A stretch of 9,079 nucleotides of DNA from Deltaproteobacteria bacterium (GCA_031278795.1 JAITJT010000144.1:1-9079); one strand, 5' to 3'; counted from the first letter of the stretch, positions 1 to 6,914 are shown. Numbers and translations are program-made. The notes: generated by a model not told the origin, from the letters alone.

Positions 1-1490
1 CCTGAGCCCATGGCCGCGAATATCTCATAGCTCAAGGGTTTGAGGTGGAGGGTGCCGGAGGTGAAGTTTATGCCTAGGATAGTGAGCGCGTTAACCAGCG
101 CGCACATGATGGAGGAGGGGATGAAGCGGCTGCGCTCGGATATGCGGCTGAGGTGGAGGATGGAGACCAAGGATCCCGTACAGAGGTAGATGAAGGCCTC
201 CAGGGTATCCAAGGGCGCCACGGCCGCGGCCAGGATGGAACCTAAGAAGGCCACAAAGATAGCGCGCCTGCGGCCCAAAAAGATGGTCGCGAGCATAGCC
301 GCCGCGGGTATGGGCATGACCAAGAAGAGCGTGCGGTTCTCAATGAAATCGAAACCCCGGTTGAGGCCTCTCCCCAGGCCAATGGAGGCCCAGGCCAGGA
401 TCACGTACATGAGCAAGATGAAGGTCATAAGGACCGTCTCGCTCTTGGAGTGCTCACGGCGGTCCATGGTGGAGATGGCCTCGGTCACGGCCAAAAACAC
501 GAAGAATATGAGGAGAATCCCTATGGTGCGCATGAGCCACCTAGAGGACGCCTCCTTGGAGAGGGCCTGGAGCTTTAGGAGTATGAGGGGGGATACCGTC
601 TCACCTTCCCTCACTATTATCTCTCCGGCGGCCACGTGGTGATGTAGCTCAGGCACCGAGAGCTCGGCCTGCTTGCGCATGGCGCTTAGGGTACCCGTGT
701 CTAGGATGAGGTTGGGCTTGAGGAAGGACAAGGTGAGCTCTTCTATAAGCTCTCCACCGGCCTCCTCCAAGTCCGTCGCCAGCAGCTGGGCCCTAGGCTC
801 AACTAGGCCCCTGGCGGTCTCCAAGGTGAGTAGCGAGCTAAGACTCGCTTGGCTTATGCCGGTACCCGCCCGGGATATCTCAATCTCCGTTCCGGTGTAG
901 CCGGAGAGGGACGCTGTCTCATCCAGGATGCCCTGGCTGAGGAGCTCCAAGGTGAGCCAGGTGACCGAGCGCTCCAGGTTGGAGCTGAATTTTTCCAGCT
1001 TCACCCGCTCCAGGAGGTCTAACACCTGGTCGGATGTCTTGTCTTTCCCGAAGACATCGGAAAAATCCACCACGAATCCTTCCGGGAATTCCTTGGCCCC
1101 GCCTAAGATGAGCTGGCGGCCCCTACGGAAGATGGATCTTAAGGTCTGTAGGGCGTCGGATGCCACGTTGTCGTCCATGATGAATATGGGGACGACGTTC
1201 TGGACGGCCTTTTGCCTCTCCTCGCGGGTGAGCAAGGGATCCGGGATGTCCAGGGGCCTGTCGCTGCGGTAGGTTCTGGTCGCGACCGAACCCACCTGAT
1301 AGCTGTCCGGCAGGGGATTGGTGAGAAAGGCCGTCACCAGGGCCACGACGGCCACCAGGATAGTATGGTTGCGGTATTGCCGGCTGAAGGGCTTGGCGAG
1401 TACCGCTCTAAAGCTACTTAAGACACCTGGCTTTTTAGTCTTGCCGTTGATGGCCCTTATATGGCTGCTGTTGGAAATTTTTGTGGGCAC
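1..1490 (-). CDS. pgpH: PgpH/YqfF-like 7TMR-HD membrane phosphohydrolase, 3' part beyond window
   Basis: This is a partial gene read leftward, with about 496 residues visible. A first membrane helix at about residues 43-57 (ILVAVVALVTAFL) is followed by a large extracytoplasmic region to about residue 316, with the family-like PDPLLTREERQKAVQNVVPIF segment near residues 83-103. This fits the 7TMR-HDED domain. From about residue 317 come several hydrophobic helices (for example TIGILLIFFVFLAV and FLVMPIPAAAMLATIFLG), fitting the 7TM_7TMR_HD block. The HD domain that would hydrolyse cyclic di-AMP to pApA in this family lies past position 1 and cannot be inspected. The frame is closed by tandem stops near 1543-1548. 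No in-frame ATG precedes the first helix, so I chose GTG at 1490 with a weak GGA six bases upstream. The start is uncertain by some 15 residues. A location directly downstream of phoH supports the call. The cyclic-di-AMP activity is inferred from the family. Confidence 0.86.
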   Translation of the reverse strand, partial: MPTKISNSSHIRAINGKTKKPGVLSSFRAVLAKPFSRQYRNHTILVAVVALVTAFLTNPLPDSYQVGSVATRTYRSDRPLDIPDPLLTREERQKAVQNVVPIFIMDDNVASDALQTLRSIFRRGRQLILGGAKEFPEGFVVDFSDVFGKDKTSDQVLDLLERVKLEKFSSNLERSVTWLTLELLSQGILDETASLSGYTGTEIEISRAGTGISQASLSSLLTLETARGLVEPRAQLLATDLEEAGGELIEELTLSFLKPNLILDTGTLSAMRKQAELSVPELHHHVAAGEIIVREGETVSPLILLKLQALSKEASSRWLMRTIGILLIFFVFLAVTEAISTMDRREHSKSETVLMTFILLMYVILAWASIGLGRGLNRGFDFIENRTLFLVMPIPAAAMLATIFLGRRRAIFVAFLGSILAAAVAPLDTLEAFIYLCTGSLVSILHLSRISERSRFIPSSIMCALVNALTILGINFTSGTLHLKPLSYEIFAAMGS

Positions 1491-1591
1491 GGTTGATCCA
1501 TACTTTATAAGGCCGTTAAGACCGGCCTCGTTCTTTGCCCCTTACTATAGATAGTCCTTGTTTCTTATGGCCTTTGCTTCTTAAGCACATC

Positions 1592-1659
1592 TCTATTTAA
1601 GGCCTTTAATCATCGCCTTCAACTTACCTTAAATATTTGCCCTTTCTATTTAAGGCCTT
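1592..1659. repeat. Exact 15-base direct repeat, two copies 53 bases apart
   Basis: The word TCTATTTAAGGCCTT occurs identically at 1592-1606 and 1645-1659, within the phoH-pgpH spacer. The inner AAGGCCTT is itself palindromic. The DNA between the copies is AT-rich and not obviously related. This looks like part of the general repeat expansion of the spacer rather than an attachment site. Confidence 0.75.
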
Positions 1660-1663
1660 CTTG

Positions 1664-1715
1664 ATTACCCTCTATATTTACCCTTGTCAATTACCCTATA
1701 TATTTGCCTTTACCC
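1664..1715. repeat. Diverged 26-base tandem duplication
   Basis: Two adjacent 26-base units (1664-1689 and 1690-1715) both start ATTACCCT and continue with a TATATTT-CC-TT pattern. They agree at about 20 of 26 positions by eye. The copies have diverged by substitutions with no visible indel, so the duplication is older than the neighbouring 15-base array. Confidence 0.6.
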
Positions 1716-1830
1716 TTATAAGTATTGATATTTAGTAAATGTAATTGTCTTTGCCTTTTTTATTCTGGCTATTTAAGCTATGTATTTGCCTTTGGTGTTT
1801 TAGGCTAGTTATTTAGCCTCTCTAAATGCT

Positions 1831-1904
1831 TTGGCTATTAAGCTCTTGGCTATTTAGCTCTTGGCTATTGTGCTCTTAGCTCTTAGCTATTGTGCTCTTG
1901 GCTG
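1831..1904. repeat. 15-base tandem repeat array abutting the phoH stop codon
   Basis: Units read TTGGCTATTAAGCTC (1831-1845), TTGGCTATTTAGCTC (1846-1860) and TTGGCTATTGTGCTC (1861-1875). A 7-base partial unit TTAGCTC (1876-1882) follows, then TTAGCTATTGTGCTC (1883-1897) and a truncated TTGGCTG. The array ends a few bases from the phoH stop at 1908-1910, so in a leftward transcript it forms the start of the sequence after phoH. Variation is concentrated at unit positions 3, 10 and 11. Confidence 0.85.
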
Positions 1905-1907
1905 CCC

Positions 1908-2897
1908 CTAGCGCCCCCGCCTGGGGCTCTGGTAGGCTTCCAGAATCTGGCGCACCAGACGGTGCCTCACCGTGTCCCGGCTGGAGAAGAAGCAGAAGGC
2001 AATGCCGTTTATGCCGGGGAGTATCTCCATGGCCTCCTTGAGCCCGGAGGGCTCTCCCAAGGGGAGATCGCTCTGGCCCGGGTCACCGGTGACCACGGCC
2101 CTGGACCCGGGGCCCAGCCGGGTGAGAAACATCTTCATCTGCTCCCGGGAGGTGTTCTGGGCCTCATCTAAGATTACGTAGCTGTTGGAGAGGGTCCTCC
2201 CCCGCATGAAGGCCAAGGGGGCCACCTCTATCTGCCTCCTCTCGTTGAACTTCTGGAACTTCTCCGGAGGCATAAGGTCCGCGAGCGCATCATAGAGGGG
2301 CCTAAGATAGGGGTCAATCTTCTCGGCTAGATCACCCGGGAGAAAGCCTAGGCGCTCACCAGCTTCCACCGCTGGCCGGGTAAGTATAAGTTTAGTATAT
2401 TTTCCGTTTAAAAGCTCTTCCACCGCGGTGGCCACCGCGAGGTAGGTCTTTCCGGTCCCGGCCGGGCCCAGGCCAAAGACCAGGTCATTGTGGCGCATGG
2501 CGCTTAGGTACTGCTTCTGGGCCTCGGTCCTCGCCACCACCAGCTTCGAGCCTTTGGGGGGAGGGGGGCCTTCTGTGGCGAAGAACTCGTCTAGGTCTAT
2601 GTCCGGGTTCTCGGAGATGAGGAAGCCCAGGCACTCCACCTCCCACTGGGAGGGGGTCTCCTCGGCGGATGGCATTATCTCCAAACCCCTAAGGGCCTTC
2701 CTACCCAAGGCCGCGAGCCTGGGGTCCGTGTCCATGAGAAAGACGTCGCTCCCCCTTTGCCCCACCTTGAATCCCAGGGCGTCCGAGAGAATCTTCAGAT
2801 TGATGGACCCGGGTCCCAGTTTGGAGCGCCTGGTTAAGACCGGTTGTTCCACCCCTTCCTGATTTTTCTGCTGAACGTGTTCGGTGTTTTTTTTCAT
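1908..2897 (-). CDS. phoH: PhoH-family ATPase (PhoH/YbeZ type)
   Basis: This is a complete 329-residue protein of normal family length. The P-loop ATPase core is clear. Walker A GPAGTGKT is at residues 144-151, the [17 protein letters not shown] segment at 174-190, Walker B VILDEAQN at 241-248, and the conserved [12 protein letters not shown] near 268-279. The N-terminal 115 residues resemble the poorly conserved, KH-like leading region of the family. PhoH/YbeZ proteins are cytoplasmic nucleotide-binding proteins linked to RNA metabolism and to the YbeY ribosome-maturation factor. The exact role here is inferred. The ATG at 2897 has no strong ribosome-binding site and lies only 11 bases after the mgtE stop, so translation may depend on coupling. 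The start codon is followed by an A-run. An alternative reading is an RNA helicase or other P-loop ATPase, which the motif spacing makes unlikely. Confidence 0.95.
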   Translation of the reverse strand: MKKNTEHVQQKNQEGVEQPVLTRRSKLGPGSINLKILSDALGFKVGQRGSDVFLMDTDPRLAALGRKALRGLEIMPSAEETPSQWEVECLGFLISENPDIDLDEFFATEGPPPPKGSKLVVARTEAQKQYLSAMRHNDLVFGLGPAGTGKTYLAVATAVEELLNGKYTKLILTRPAVEAGERLGFLPGDLAEKIDPYLRPLYDALADLMPPEKFQKFNERRQIEVAPLAFMRGRTLSNSYVILDEAQNTSREQMKMFLTRLGPGSRAVVTGDPGQSDLPLGEPSGLKEAMEILPGINGIAFCFFSSRDTVRHRLVRQILEAYQSPRRGR

Positions 2898-2908
2898 TGG
2901 TTGAGAGC

Positions 2909-4243
2909 TTACACCACCGCCGTTCCCACGGCGGTGTAGATTAAGAGGCTTACTACGTCGTTAATGGAGGTGACCACTGGTCCGGAGGCCATGGCCGGGT
3001 CAATCTTCACGGTCTTGAAAAAAATGGGGGTGACGGCCCCTAGAAAGGCTGACACCAATATGGCCGCGGTCATGGAGAGCCCCACGGCTAGGCCTATCTG
3101 CATGGCGCTATTTAAAGAGCCGGAGATGAAGGCAATGACAATCCCAAAGGAGAAGGCGATGATGGAGGTAATCCTCTGCTCCCTTCCCAGGTTCTTGAGT
3201 ATGTTACCACCGGTTAGCCTACCTGTGGCGAGCCCCCTAACGGTGATGGTGGCGCTCTGGCTACCCACGGCGCCGGATATGCTCATGACCATAGGCACGA
3301 AGGCCACCAGCACCATGGTCTTCTCCAAAGAGGCCTGGAAGGCGCTGAGGATGAGGCTGGTGATTACCCCACCGCCCAGGTTAAATAAAAGCCAAGGGAT
3401 GCGCAAGCCAGCGGTCTTCACCGTGCTGGTGACGTAGAGCTCCTCTTCCGAGGAACCCGCCAGTCTATAGAAGTCCTTGTCCGTCTCCTCGTGGACCACG
3501 TCTATGATGTCGTCCACGGTCACCCGCCCCAGTAGCCTGTTCTGGTTGTCCACCACCGGGGCCACCTTCACGTCGTATTTCTGGAACTTCTGGGCGACAC
3601 TCTCCTGATCCTCATCCACGTGGAGCACCAGGCCCGGGGTCTTGGTGATGAGGTCGTTCATGGTCTGGCCCTCTTTGGCCAGAAGCAGATCCTTGAGGCT
3701 CACCTCTCCGCAGAGACTCCCCAAGGCGTCCACCACGAAGACATGCCCAATGTCTCCCACCTCCTCTGTCTTTTTTCTTATCTTGTCCACCGCCTCAGGG
3801 ACGGTGTCCGTGGCCAAAACGGAGACCAGCTCCAGCTGCATGAGCCCGCCGGCGCTCTCGCCGTCGTACATGAGGAGGCGACGAACCTCCTCGGAGTCCT
3901 CCGAGTCTATGTGGGAGAGAACCTCGGTCGCGGTCACGTCCGAGAGCTCCCCCACCAAGTCCGCCGCGTCGTCGGACTCCATTTCCGAGACCATGCTGGT
4001 GAGCTTGGCCACCGGAAGCCCCTGGGCCACCTGGTCGCGCGCCTGGGAATTCAGCTCCACCAGAACATCCGCCCCGGTCTGGTTGTCCAGGAGCGACACC
4101 ACCTTGATGATGTCCTCCATGCCCAAGGGCTCCAAGGCGTCCGCTAAATCCGCCGGGTGCAGGCTCTTTAAGAGATCCGCCAGCTCATTTTCCCGGCCGT
4201 CCTCCAGCATGGGCTTGATGGCGAGGTTGGTGGTGCTAGTCAT
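2909..4243 (-). CDS. mgtE: Magnesium transporter MgtE
   Basis: The protein is 444 residues from the chosen ATG, which fits the family. Its order is as follows: a cytoplasmic MgtE_N superhelical domain (about residues 15-125, with [13 protein letters not shown]); the [13 protein letters not shown] linker near 123-135; a pair of CBS domains (about 136-255) that sense cytosolic Mg2+; and a C-terminal membrane domain of about five helices (282-444). The pore-region segment around 317-342 includes AVGSQSATI, and the last helices carry [10 protein letters not shown] and [12 protein letters not shown], placing the conserved aspartate at 429. The protein forms a homodimeric inner-membrane Mg2+ channel in known members. 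A GTG at 4324 would add 27 residues, but that extension looks unlike the family and has no clear ribosome-binding site, so I prefer ATG 4243. The gene ends 11 bases before phoH, suggesting one transcript. I see no recognisable magnesium riboswitch upstream. Confidence 0.95.
   Translation of the reverse strand: MTSTTNLAIKPMLEDGRENELADLLKSLHPADLADALEPLGMEDIIKVVSLLDNQTGADVLVELNSQARDQVAQGLPVAKLTSMVSEMESDDAADLVGELSDVTATEVLSHIDSEDSEEVRRLLMYDGESAGGLMQLELVSVLATDTVPEAVDKIRKKTEEVGDIGHVFVVDALGSLCGEVSLKDLLLAKEGQTMNDLITKTPGLVLHVDEDQESVAQKFQKYDVKVAPVVDNQNRLLGRVTVDDIIDVVHEETDKDFYRLAGSSEEELYVTSTVKTAGLRIPWLLFNLGGGVITSLILSAFQASLEKTMVLVAFVPMVMSISGAVGSQSATITVRGLATGRLTGGNILKNLGREQRITSIIAFSFGIVIAFISGSLNSAMQIGLAVGLSMTAAILVSAFLGAVTPIFFKTVKIDPAMASGPVVTSINDVVSLLIYTAVGTAVV
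2915..2936 (-). promoter_or_regulatory. Perfect 9-bp hairpin spanning the mgtE 3' end, just before phoH
   Basis: On the plus strand the arms are CACCGCCGT (2915-2923) and ACGGCGGTG (2928-2936), with a four-base loop. The hairpin lies in the last codons of mgtE, and its base is 17 bases from the phoH ATG. No U-tract follows on the minus strand, so it is not an ordinary intrinsic terminator. It could modulate ribosome passage or RNA processing between mgtE and phoH. That role is inference. Confidence 0.6.
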
Positions 4244-4257
4244 TTTATCTAAATCAT

Positions 4258-4269
4258 CCCATATATGGG
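4258..4269. promoter_or_regulatory. 12-bp perfect palindrome just upstream of the mgtE ATG
   Basis: CCCATATATGGG is a perfect palindrome centred about 20 bases before the preferred mgtE start at 4243. It is in the leader if that start is right, or inside the coding region if GTG 4324 is used. It could be an operator or a small hairpin limiting access to the GGGATGATT stretch that would have to serve as ribosome-binding site. The function is not established. Confidence 0.35.
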
Positions 4270-4407
4270 CGGAAATTTTCCGCGACCAAGTACCTGCGGT
4301 TTCTCCGGGGAGGCCTTGGGCCACCGGTTAAATATCAGGGGAAAATTTAAGAAGATCTCTTTAATTGGCACTGAAAACCCCTTTTTGCCGCGACTTCTCA
4401 AATAAAA

Positions 4408-4506
4408 CGAAAAAAACGGAAAAAAATGAAAAAAACGGAAAAAAATGAACAAAACCAGAGATAAAAAACAAAAAAGATGCGAAAAAAAGCGAAAAACGCA
4501 AAAAAA
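4408..4506. repeat. Helically spaced A-tracts with a perfect 19-base duplication
   Basis: A-tracts of 4 to 7 bases are centred near 4413, 4423, 4432, 4442, 4452, 4465, 4472, 4485, 4494 and 4503, mostly 9 to 10 bases apart. The first part is a perfect tandem duplication of a 19-base unit, A7-CGG-A7-TG (4410-4428 and 4429-4447). A-tracts in step with the helical repeat are known to bend DNA. The block lies some 165 to 265 bases upstream of the preferred mgtE start, where curved DNA could affect transcription or nucleoid-protein binding. The bending is inferred from spacing alone. Confidence 0.7.
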
Positions 4507-4722
4507 CGCAGTATAAGCCCATAATACGCCATATTAGCGCATAAGAAGCTAAGAAAAGGAAGAAAAAATATGTGTCAAAAAAATTTGTATAAGATTGTCA
4601 AATAAGATATGAAATAAATGTCAAAACCAATAATCGTGTTTTAAAATTAAAACTTAAGATCATATTACACTAATTGATACGTTAGTGCCCTAACAAAAAA
4701 AGAAGGCAAAAAGACCCAAAGC

Positions 4723-5700
4723 TTAAGTCCCGGTGGGCGGAAAGGTGCGCTCCATGGGTCCCTCCGGGCCCAGCTGCTGGTAGACCACGCCGTTCCACTC
4801 GGCCTGAAGGGCCCGGCCGTTTCCGGTGGTGATGATTATGCTTCTCCCGCAGTTGAAGCGCCTGGACTCGCCCTCCTTGAAGTAGACGTGGATGAGGGGG
4901 CCGCTATCCACGGTGAGCTGGGCCCAGGTGGTGGCCACGGCGGTCAAGACCAGATTCCCTCCCTCGCCTATGGGAAGCCTCTCGGATTGAGTGGAGGCCT
5001 GGGTGGGGGCGGATGCGGCGCTAGCCGCGGCTGGGGTGGCACTATCCATAGGAGCGCTCTCCGGGCTCTGGAGCGGGGTGGTGAAGAGGGGAGCCGTTTC
5101 CGCGCCGACGCGGGCGCTTTGGCTCACCACCGGGGCTCTGACGCTTCCGGCATTGGACTCAGTGGGCTGGGCCTCCTGGGGCTTGAGGAAGCTTATGTAC
5201 TGGGCCGCGAAATCCCTAAAGGAGCTGTTGAAGGTGACTAGGAGCACCAGGGCCACCACAATCACCAAGAGCACAGCTAGGATGGAACCAATGCCCACTC
5301 CGTCCTCGCTCACAATGTCCGACTCCCGGTACTTGGAGGTGAGGGGCTTGTAGGGGTTGGCGGCCAGCTCCCCGGTGTGGCGTTTGTACTCCCTCACTAT
5401 CTCTGAGGGGTCCAAATTGATGTTCTGGGCGTAGCTCTTGAGGAAGCCCTTGGCGTAGACCGGGGCCAGACCCGTGAAGGTCCCGGCCTCGATGTTTGAG
5501 AGCTGGTCCAGGGTAATCTTGGTGCGGTTGGTTATCTCGGAACGGGACAGCCCGGCCTTCTCGCGCTCAGTTTTAAGGTAGGCACCCAACTCGGCCAGGC
5601 TCTCGAACTCCAGGGTGGGCTTGCTGCTTACGGCCTCGCCCTTGCCAGAGTCGCCCTGGGCGCCCTTGGTGCGTGGAAATATAAATAATGATTTCAACAA
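4723..5700 (-). CDS. rodZ: RodZ-like cytoskeletal membrane protein (HTH_25 + DUF4115)
   Basis: This is a 325-residue protein with the full RodZ architecture. A cytoplasmic helix-turn-helix domain lies at about residues 36-105 (LGAYLKTEREKAGLSRSEI, then a YAKGFLKSYA segment near 82-91). A single membrane helix follows at 137-157 (IGSILAVLLVIVVALVLLVTF). Then comes an Ala/Pro/Ser/Thr-rich periplasmic linker at about 172-244, and a C-terminal DUF4115 domain (248-325) with WAQLTVDSG, FKEGESRRF, TGNGRALQAEWNG and LGPEG motifs. RodZ links the MreB cytoskeleton to the inner membrane in rod-shaped cells. The start is a TTG at 5700 or the adjacent TTG at 5697. No ATG precedes the HTH domain, and an AAGGA and a GAG lie upstream. 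The surA gene lies upstream on the same strand with a 201-base gap that holds two hairpins. Whether the two are co-transcribed is uncertain. Confidence 0.92.
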   Translation of the reverse strand: MLKSLFIFPRTKGAQGDSGKGEAVSSKPTLEFESLAELGAYLKTEREKAGLSRSEITNRTKITLDQLSNIEAGTFTGLAPVYAKGFLKSYAQNINLDPSEIVREYKRHTGELAANPYKPLTSKYRESDIVSEDGVGIGSILAVLLVIVVALVLLVTFNSSFRDFAAQYISFLKPQEAQPTESNAGSVRAPVVSQSARVGAETAPLFTTPLQSPESAPMDSATPAAASAASAPTQASTQSERLPIGEGGNLVLTAVATTWAQLTVDSGPLIHVYFKEGESRRFNCGRSIIITTGNGRALQAEWNGVVYQQLGPEGPMERTFPPTGT

Positions 5701-5753
5701 TAAATTGTACTCGTTTCCTTATGTAGACGTAAGTCCCTCTGGAGTGGAGGGGA

Positions 5754-5793
5754 CATCTCAGCTCTGGAGCTTTTTAGCTCCAGAGGTGAGATG
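5754..5793. repeat. Near-perfect inverted repeat, 18-base arms, in the surA-rodZ gap
   Basis: Arms CATCTCAGCTCTGGAGCT (5754-5771) and AGCTCCAGAGGTGAGATG (5776-5793) pair over 17 of 18 positions around a TTTT loop, with one G-G mismatch. Neither strand has a U-tract after the stem, so a standard intrinsic terminator is not supported. The word CTCTGGAG also occurs at 5737-5744 and could pair with 5778-5785 instead, giving an alternative fold. It may be an RNA processing or pausing hairpin, or a REP-like palindromic element. Copy number in the genome would decide. Confidence 0.75.
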
Positions 5794-5860
5794 AGCTGAT
5801 TTAGAAGGGCCCACTCTAGGGGAAATCCCTCTTAAAATTCAAGGGGCATAAGAGTAAGAT

Positions 5861-5906
5861 TCTAGAATATGGAAGGTCAAATTACAATTTGACTTTATGC
5901 TCTAGA
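5861..5906 (-). repeat. Imperfect hairpin overlapping the surA stop codon
   Basis: A perfect core, GTCAAATT-AC-AATTTGAC (5876-5893), is extended by imperfect pairing out to TCTAGA words at 5861-5866 and 5901-5906. The right-hand TCTAGA contains the surA stop codon (5902-5904). Its position at the 3' end of surA suggests a role in ending or stabilising the surA message. No U-tract follows on the minus strand, so I label it only as a hairpin. Confidence 0.6.
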
Positions 5907-6903
5907 GGGTGACCTTGATAACCGCGGTTCTCTTCAAGGTCTCCATGAAGGTCTCCAGTTTGGAGCGGACCTTCATCTGCTCCAGCTGCCGCCTGGCTGA
6001 CTGCCTCTGCTCCGGGGTGAAGTCCTGGACGCTACCTTTGCCTGACTGGGAGTCAGCGGGTTTTTGGCTGGGGATTACGGTGATTAGTAAGACCACCTGC
6101 CCTCCGTAGAGGGGCTCGCTCACGGTTCCAGGCACCAGCTTCTTGGCGATGGCCTGGAGCTCCGGGGCCAGCTCCATGACGGTGAGGTTGTCGGCGTTAC
6201 CTCCCTGGTCGCGTCCCGGGCCCTGGCTGTACTTCCTGGCGGCCTCCTCGAAGGGGAGGCCTTCCTCTATCTCGCGCTTGATGCTGGCGGCCTTAGTCAT
6301 AACGGCCTGGGCGGTTCTAGGGCTGCAGTCCAAATAGATCATCCTCACCCCGTCAAAATTGGATACCCCGGAGGCGCTTAAGACCGGGTCAATATCCGAG
6401 GGGAGCTTGCCGTTGAGGAAGTCCGTGACCTCGCTTTCGGTCACCACCAGCCTGTTCACCACCGTGAGCCCAATTAGCTTGTTGGTGAGGATTTCCTGCC
6501 TCAGCTGCAATCTAAAGGCCTGGAGGGTCATGCCTCCCCGCTGGAGGGATTCCCTCAGCTGGGCCTCGTTTATCTTGTTTTCGGTCATGATGGTGTTGAT
6601 AGCGTCGTTTATCTCCGCATCGCTTACCCTGATGTCGTACCTGGTGGCGGTCTGGTTGATGAGCTCCTCGTCTATCATCATGTTGAGAACCATGGATTCG
6701 GCGCTCTGGCCACCGGCGGACAAGGCCGCCTTCTGGGCCGGGGAGAGGAGCGCCATCCTGGCCTCCAGTTCCGAGAGGGTGATGACGTTGCGGTTGACCT
6801 GGGCCACGATGCGATCCACCTTGGTGGCCGAGAAGGCCTGGCCGCTGAGACACAGGATTGAGAAGACTAGGACTAGAGTTAAAAATAAAGGCTTTTTGGA
6901 CAT
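5902..6903 (-). CDS. surA: SurA-like periplasmic peptidyl-prolyl cis-trans isomerase/chaperone
   Basis: The 333-residue protein begins with a clear Sec signal peptide (SKK, hydrophobic core, GQAFSA, predicted cut after residue 26). A SurA_N chaperone domain follows, starting KVDRIVAQVNRNVITLSELEAR (residues 28-49) and running to about 165. One parvulin (rotamase) domain lies at about 182-280, with the family pattern LPFEEAARKYSQGPGRDQGGNADNL and VPGTVSEPLYGGQVVLL. A helical C-terminal tail (297-333) packs with the N-domain in known SurA structures. E. coli SurA has two parvulin domains; this one has one, as is common in delta-type homologues. It would assist folding of outer-membrane proteins in the periplasm. 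ATG 6903 has a good GGAGG eleven bases upstream, which fixes the start. The cysteine at residue 18 lacks a proper lipobox, so it is not called a lipoprotein. Confidence 0.9.
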   Translation of the reverse strand: MSKKPLFLTLVLVFSILCLSGQAFSATKVDRIVAQVNRNVITLSELEARMALLSPAQKAALSAGGQSAESMVLNMMIDEELINQTATRYDIRVSDAEINDAINTIMTENKINEAQLRESLQRGGMTLQAFRLQLRQEILTNKLIGLTVVNRLVVTESEVTDFLNGKLPSDIDPVLSASGVSNFDGVRMIYLDCSPRTAQAVMTKAASIKREIEEGLPFEEAARKYSQGPGRDQGGNADNLTVMELAPELQAIAKKLVPGTVSEPLYGGQVVLLITVIPSQKPADSQSGKGSVQDFTPEQRQSARRQLEQMKVRSKLETFMETLKRTAVIKVTL

Positions 6904-6914
6904 CTATCGGCCAT

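Larger units (their letters stand above)
1491..1907. other. AT-rich, repeat-filled spacer between phoH and pgpH
   Basis: No credible gene is visible. The spacer is dominated by recurring words: CTATTTA, TATTTGCCTTT, TTACCCT and GGCTATT. It carries an exact 15-base direct repeat, a diverged 26-base tandem pair and a 15-base tandem array that ends beside the phoH stop codon. Stems such as GGCTA-GTTATT-TAGCC (1803-1818) could fold, but none is followed by a U-tract in the leftward direction. Any promoter for pgpH would have to lie here. I could not pick one with confidence because the whole stretch is rich in TATA-like words. Confidence 0.7.
4244..4722. other. AT-rich mgtE upstream spacer
   Basis: No gene is visible between the rodZ stop and the mgtE start. 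The spacer holds the A-tract block (4408-4506), a palindrome near the mgtE start, and loose repeats of GCCCATAATAC / GCCATATTA / GCGCATAAG around 4518-4545. It also carries three GTCAAA words between 4572 and 4625. After the rodZ stop the leftward strand carries T-rich runs (complement of 4696-4713), but I find only a 4-bp stem in front of them, so a terminator for rodZ is not secure. A convincing promoter for mgtE was not found. Confidence 0.6.

Noticed and set aside
190..1272. Plus-strand open frames in the first 1.3 kb
   Set aside because: They lie opposite the pgpH-like frame, whose translation shows clear membrane helices and family features.
2964..4331. Long plus-strand open frames opposite mgtE
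   Set aside because: They are antisense shadows of a well-supported GC-rich gene. Their products are Ser/Met/Arg-rich without recognisable domains.
4684..4702. GTTAG-loop-CTAAC hairpin with an adjacent A/T run as the rodZ terminator
   Set aside because: For a leftward transcript the U-run comes before the hairpin, not after it, so the order is wrong for an intrinsic terminator, and the stem is only five pairs.
4244..4722. Magnesium-sensing M-box riboswitch before mgtE
   Set aside because: I looked for the conserved multi-helix core because mgtE genes often carry it. The leader is A/T tracts and simple repeats without matching stems.
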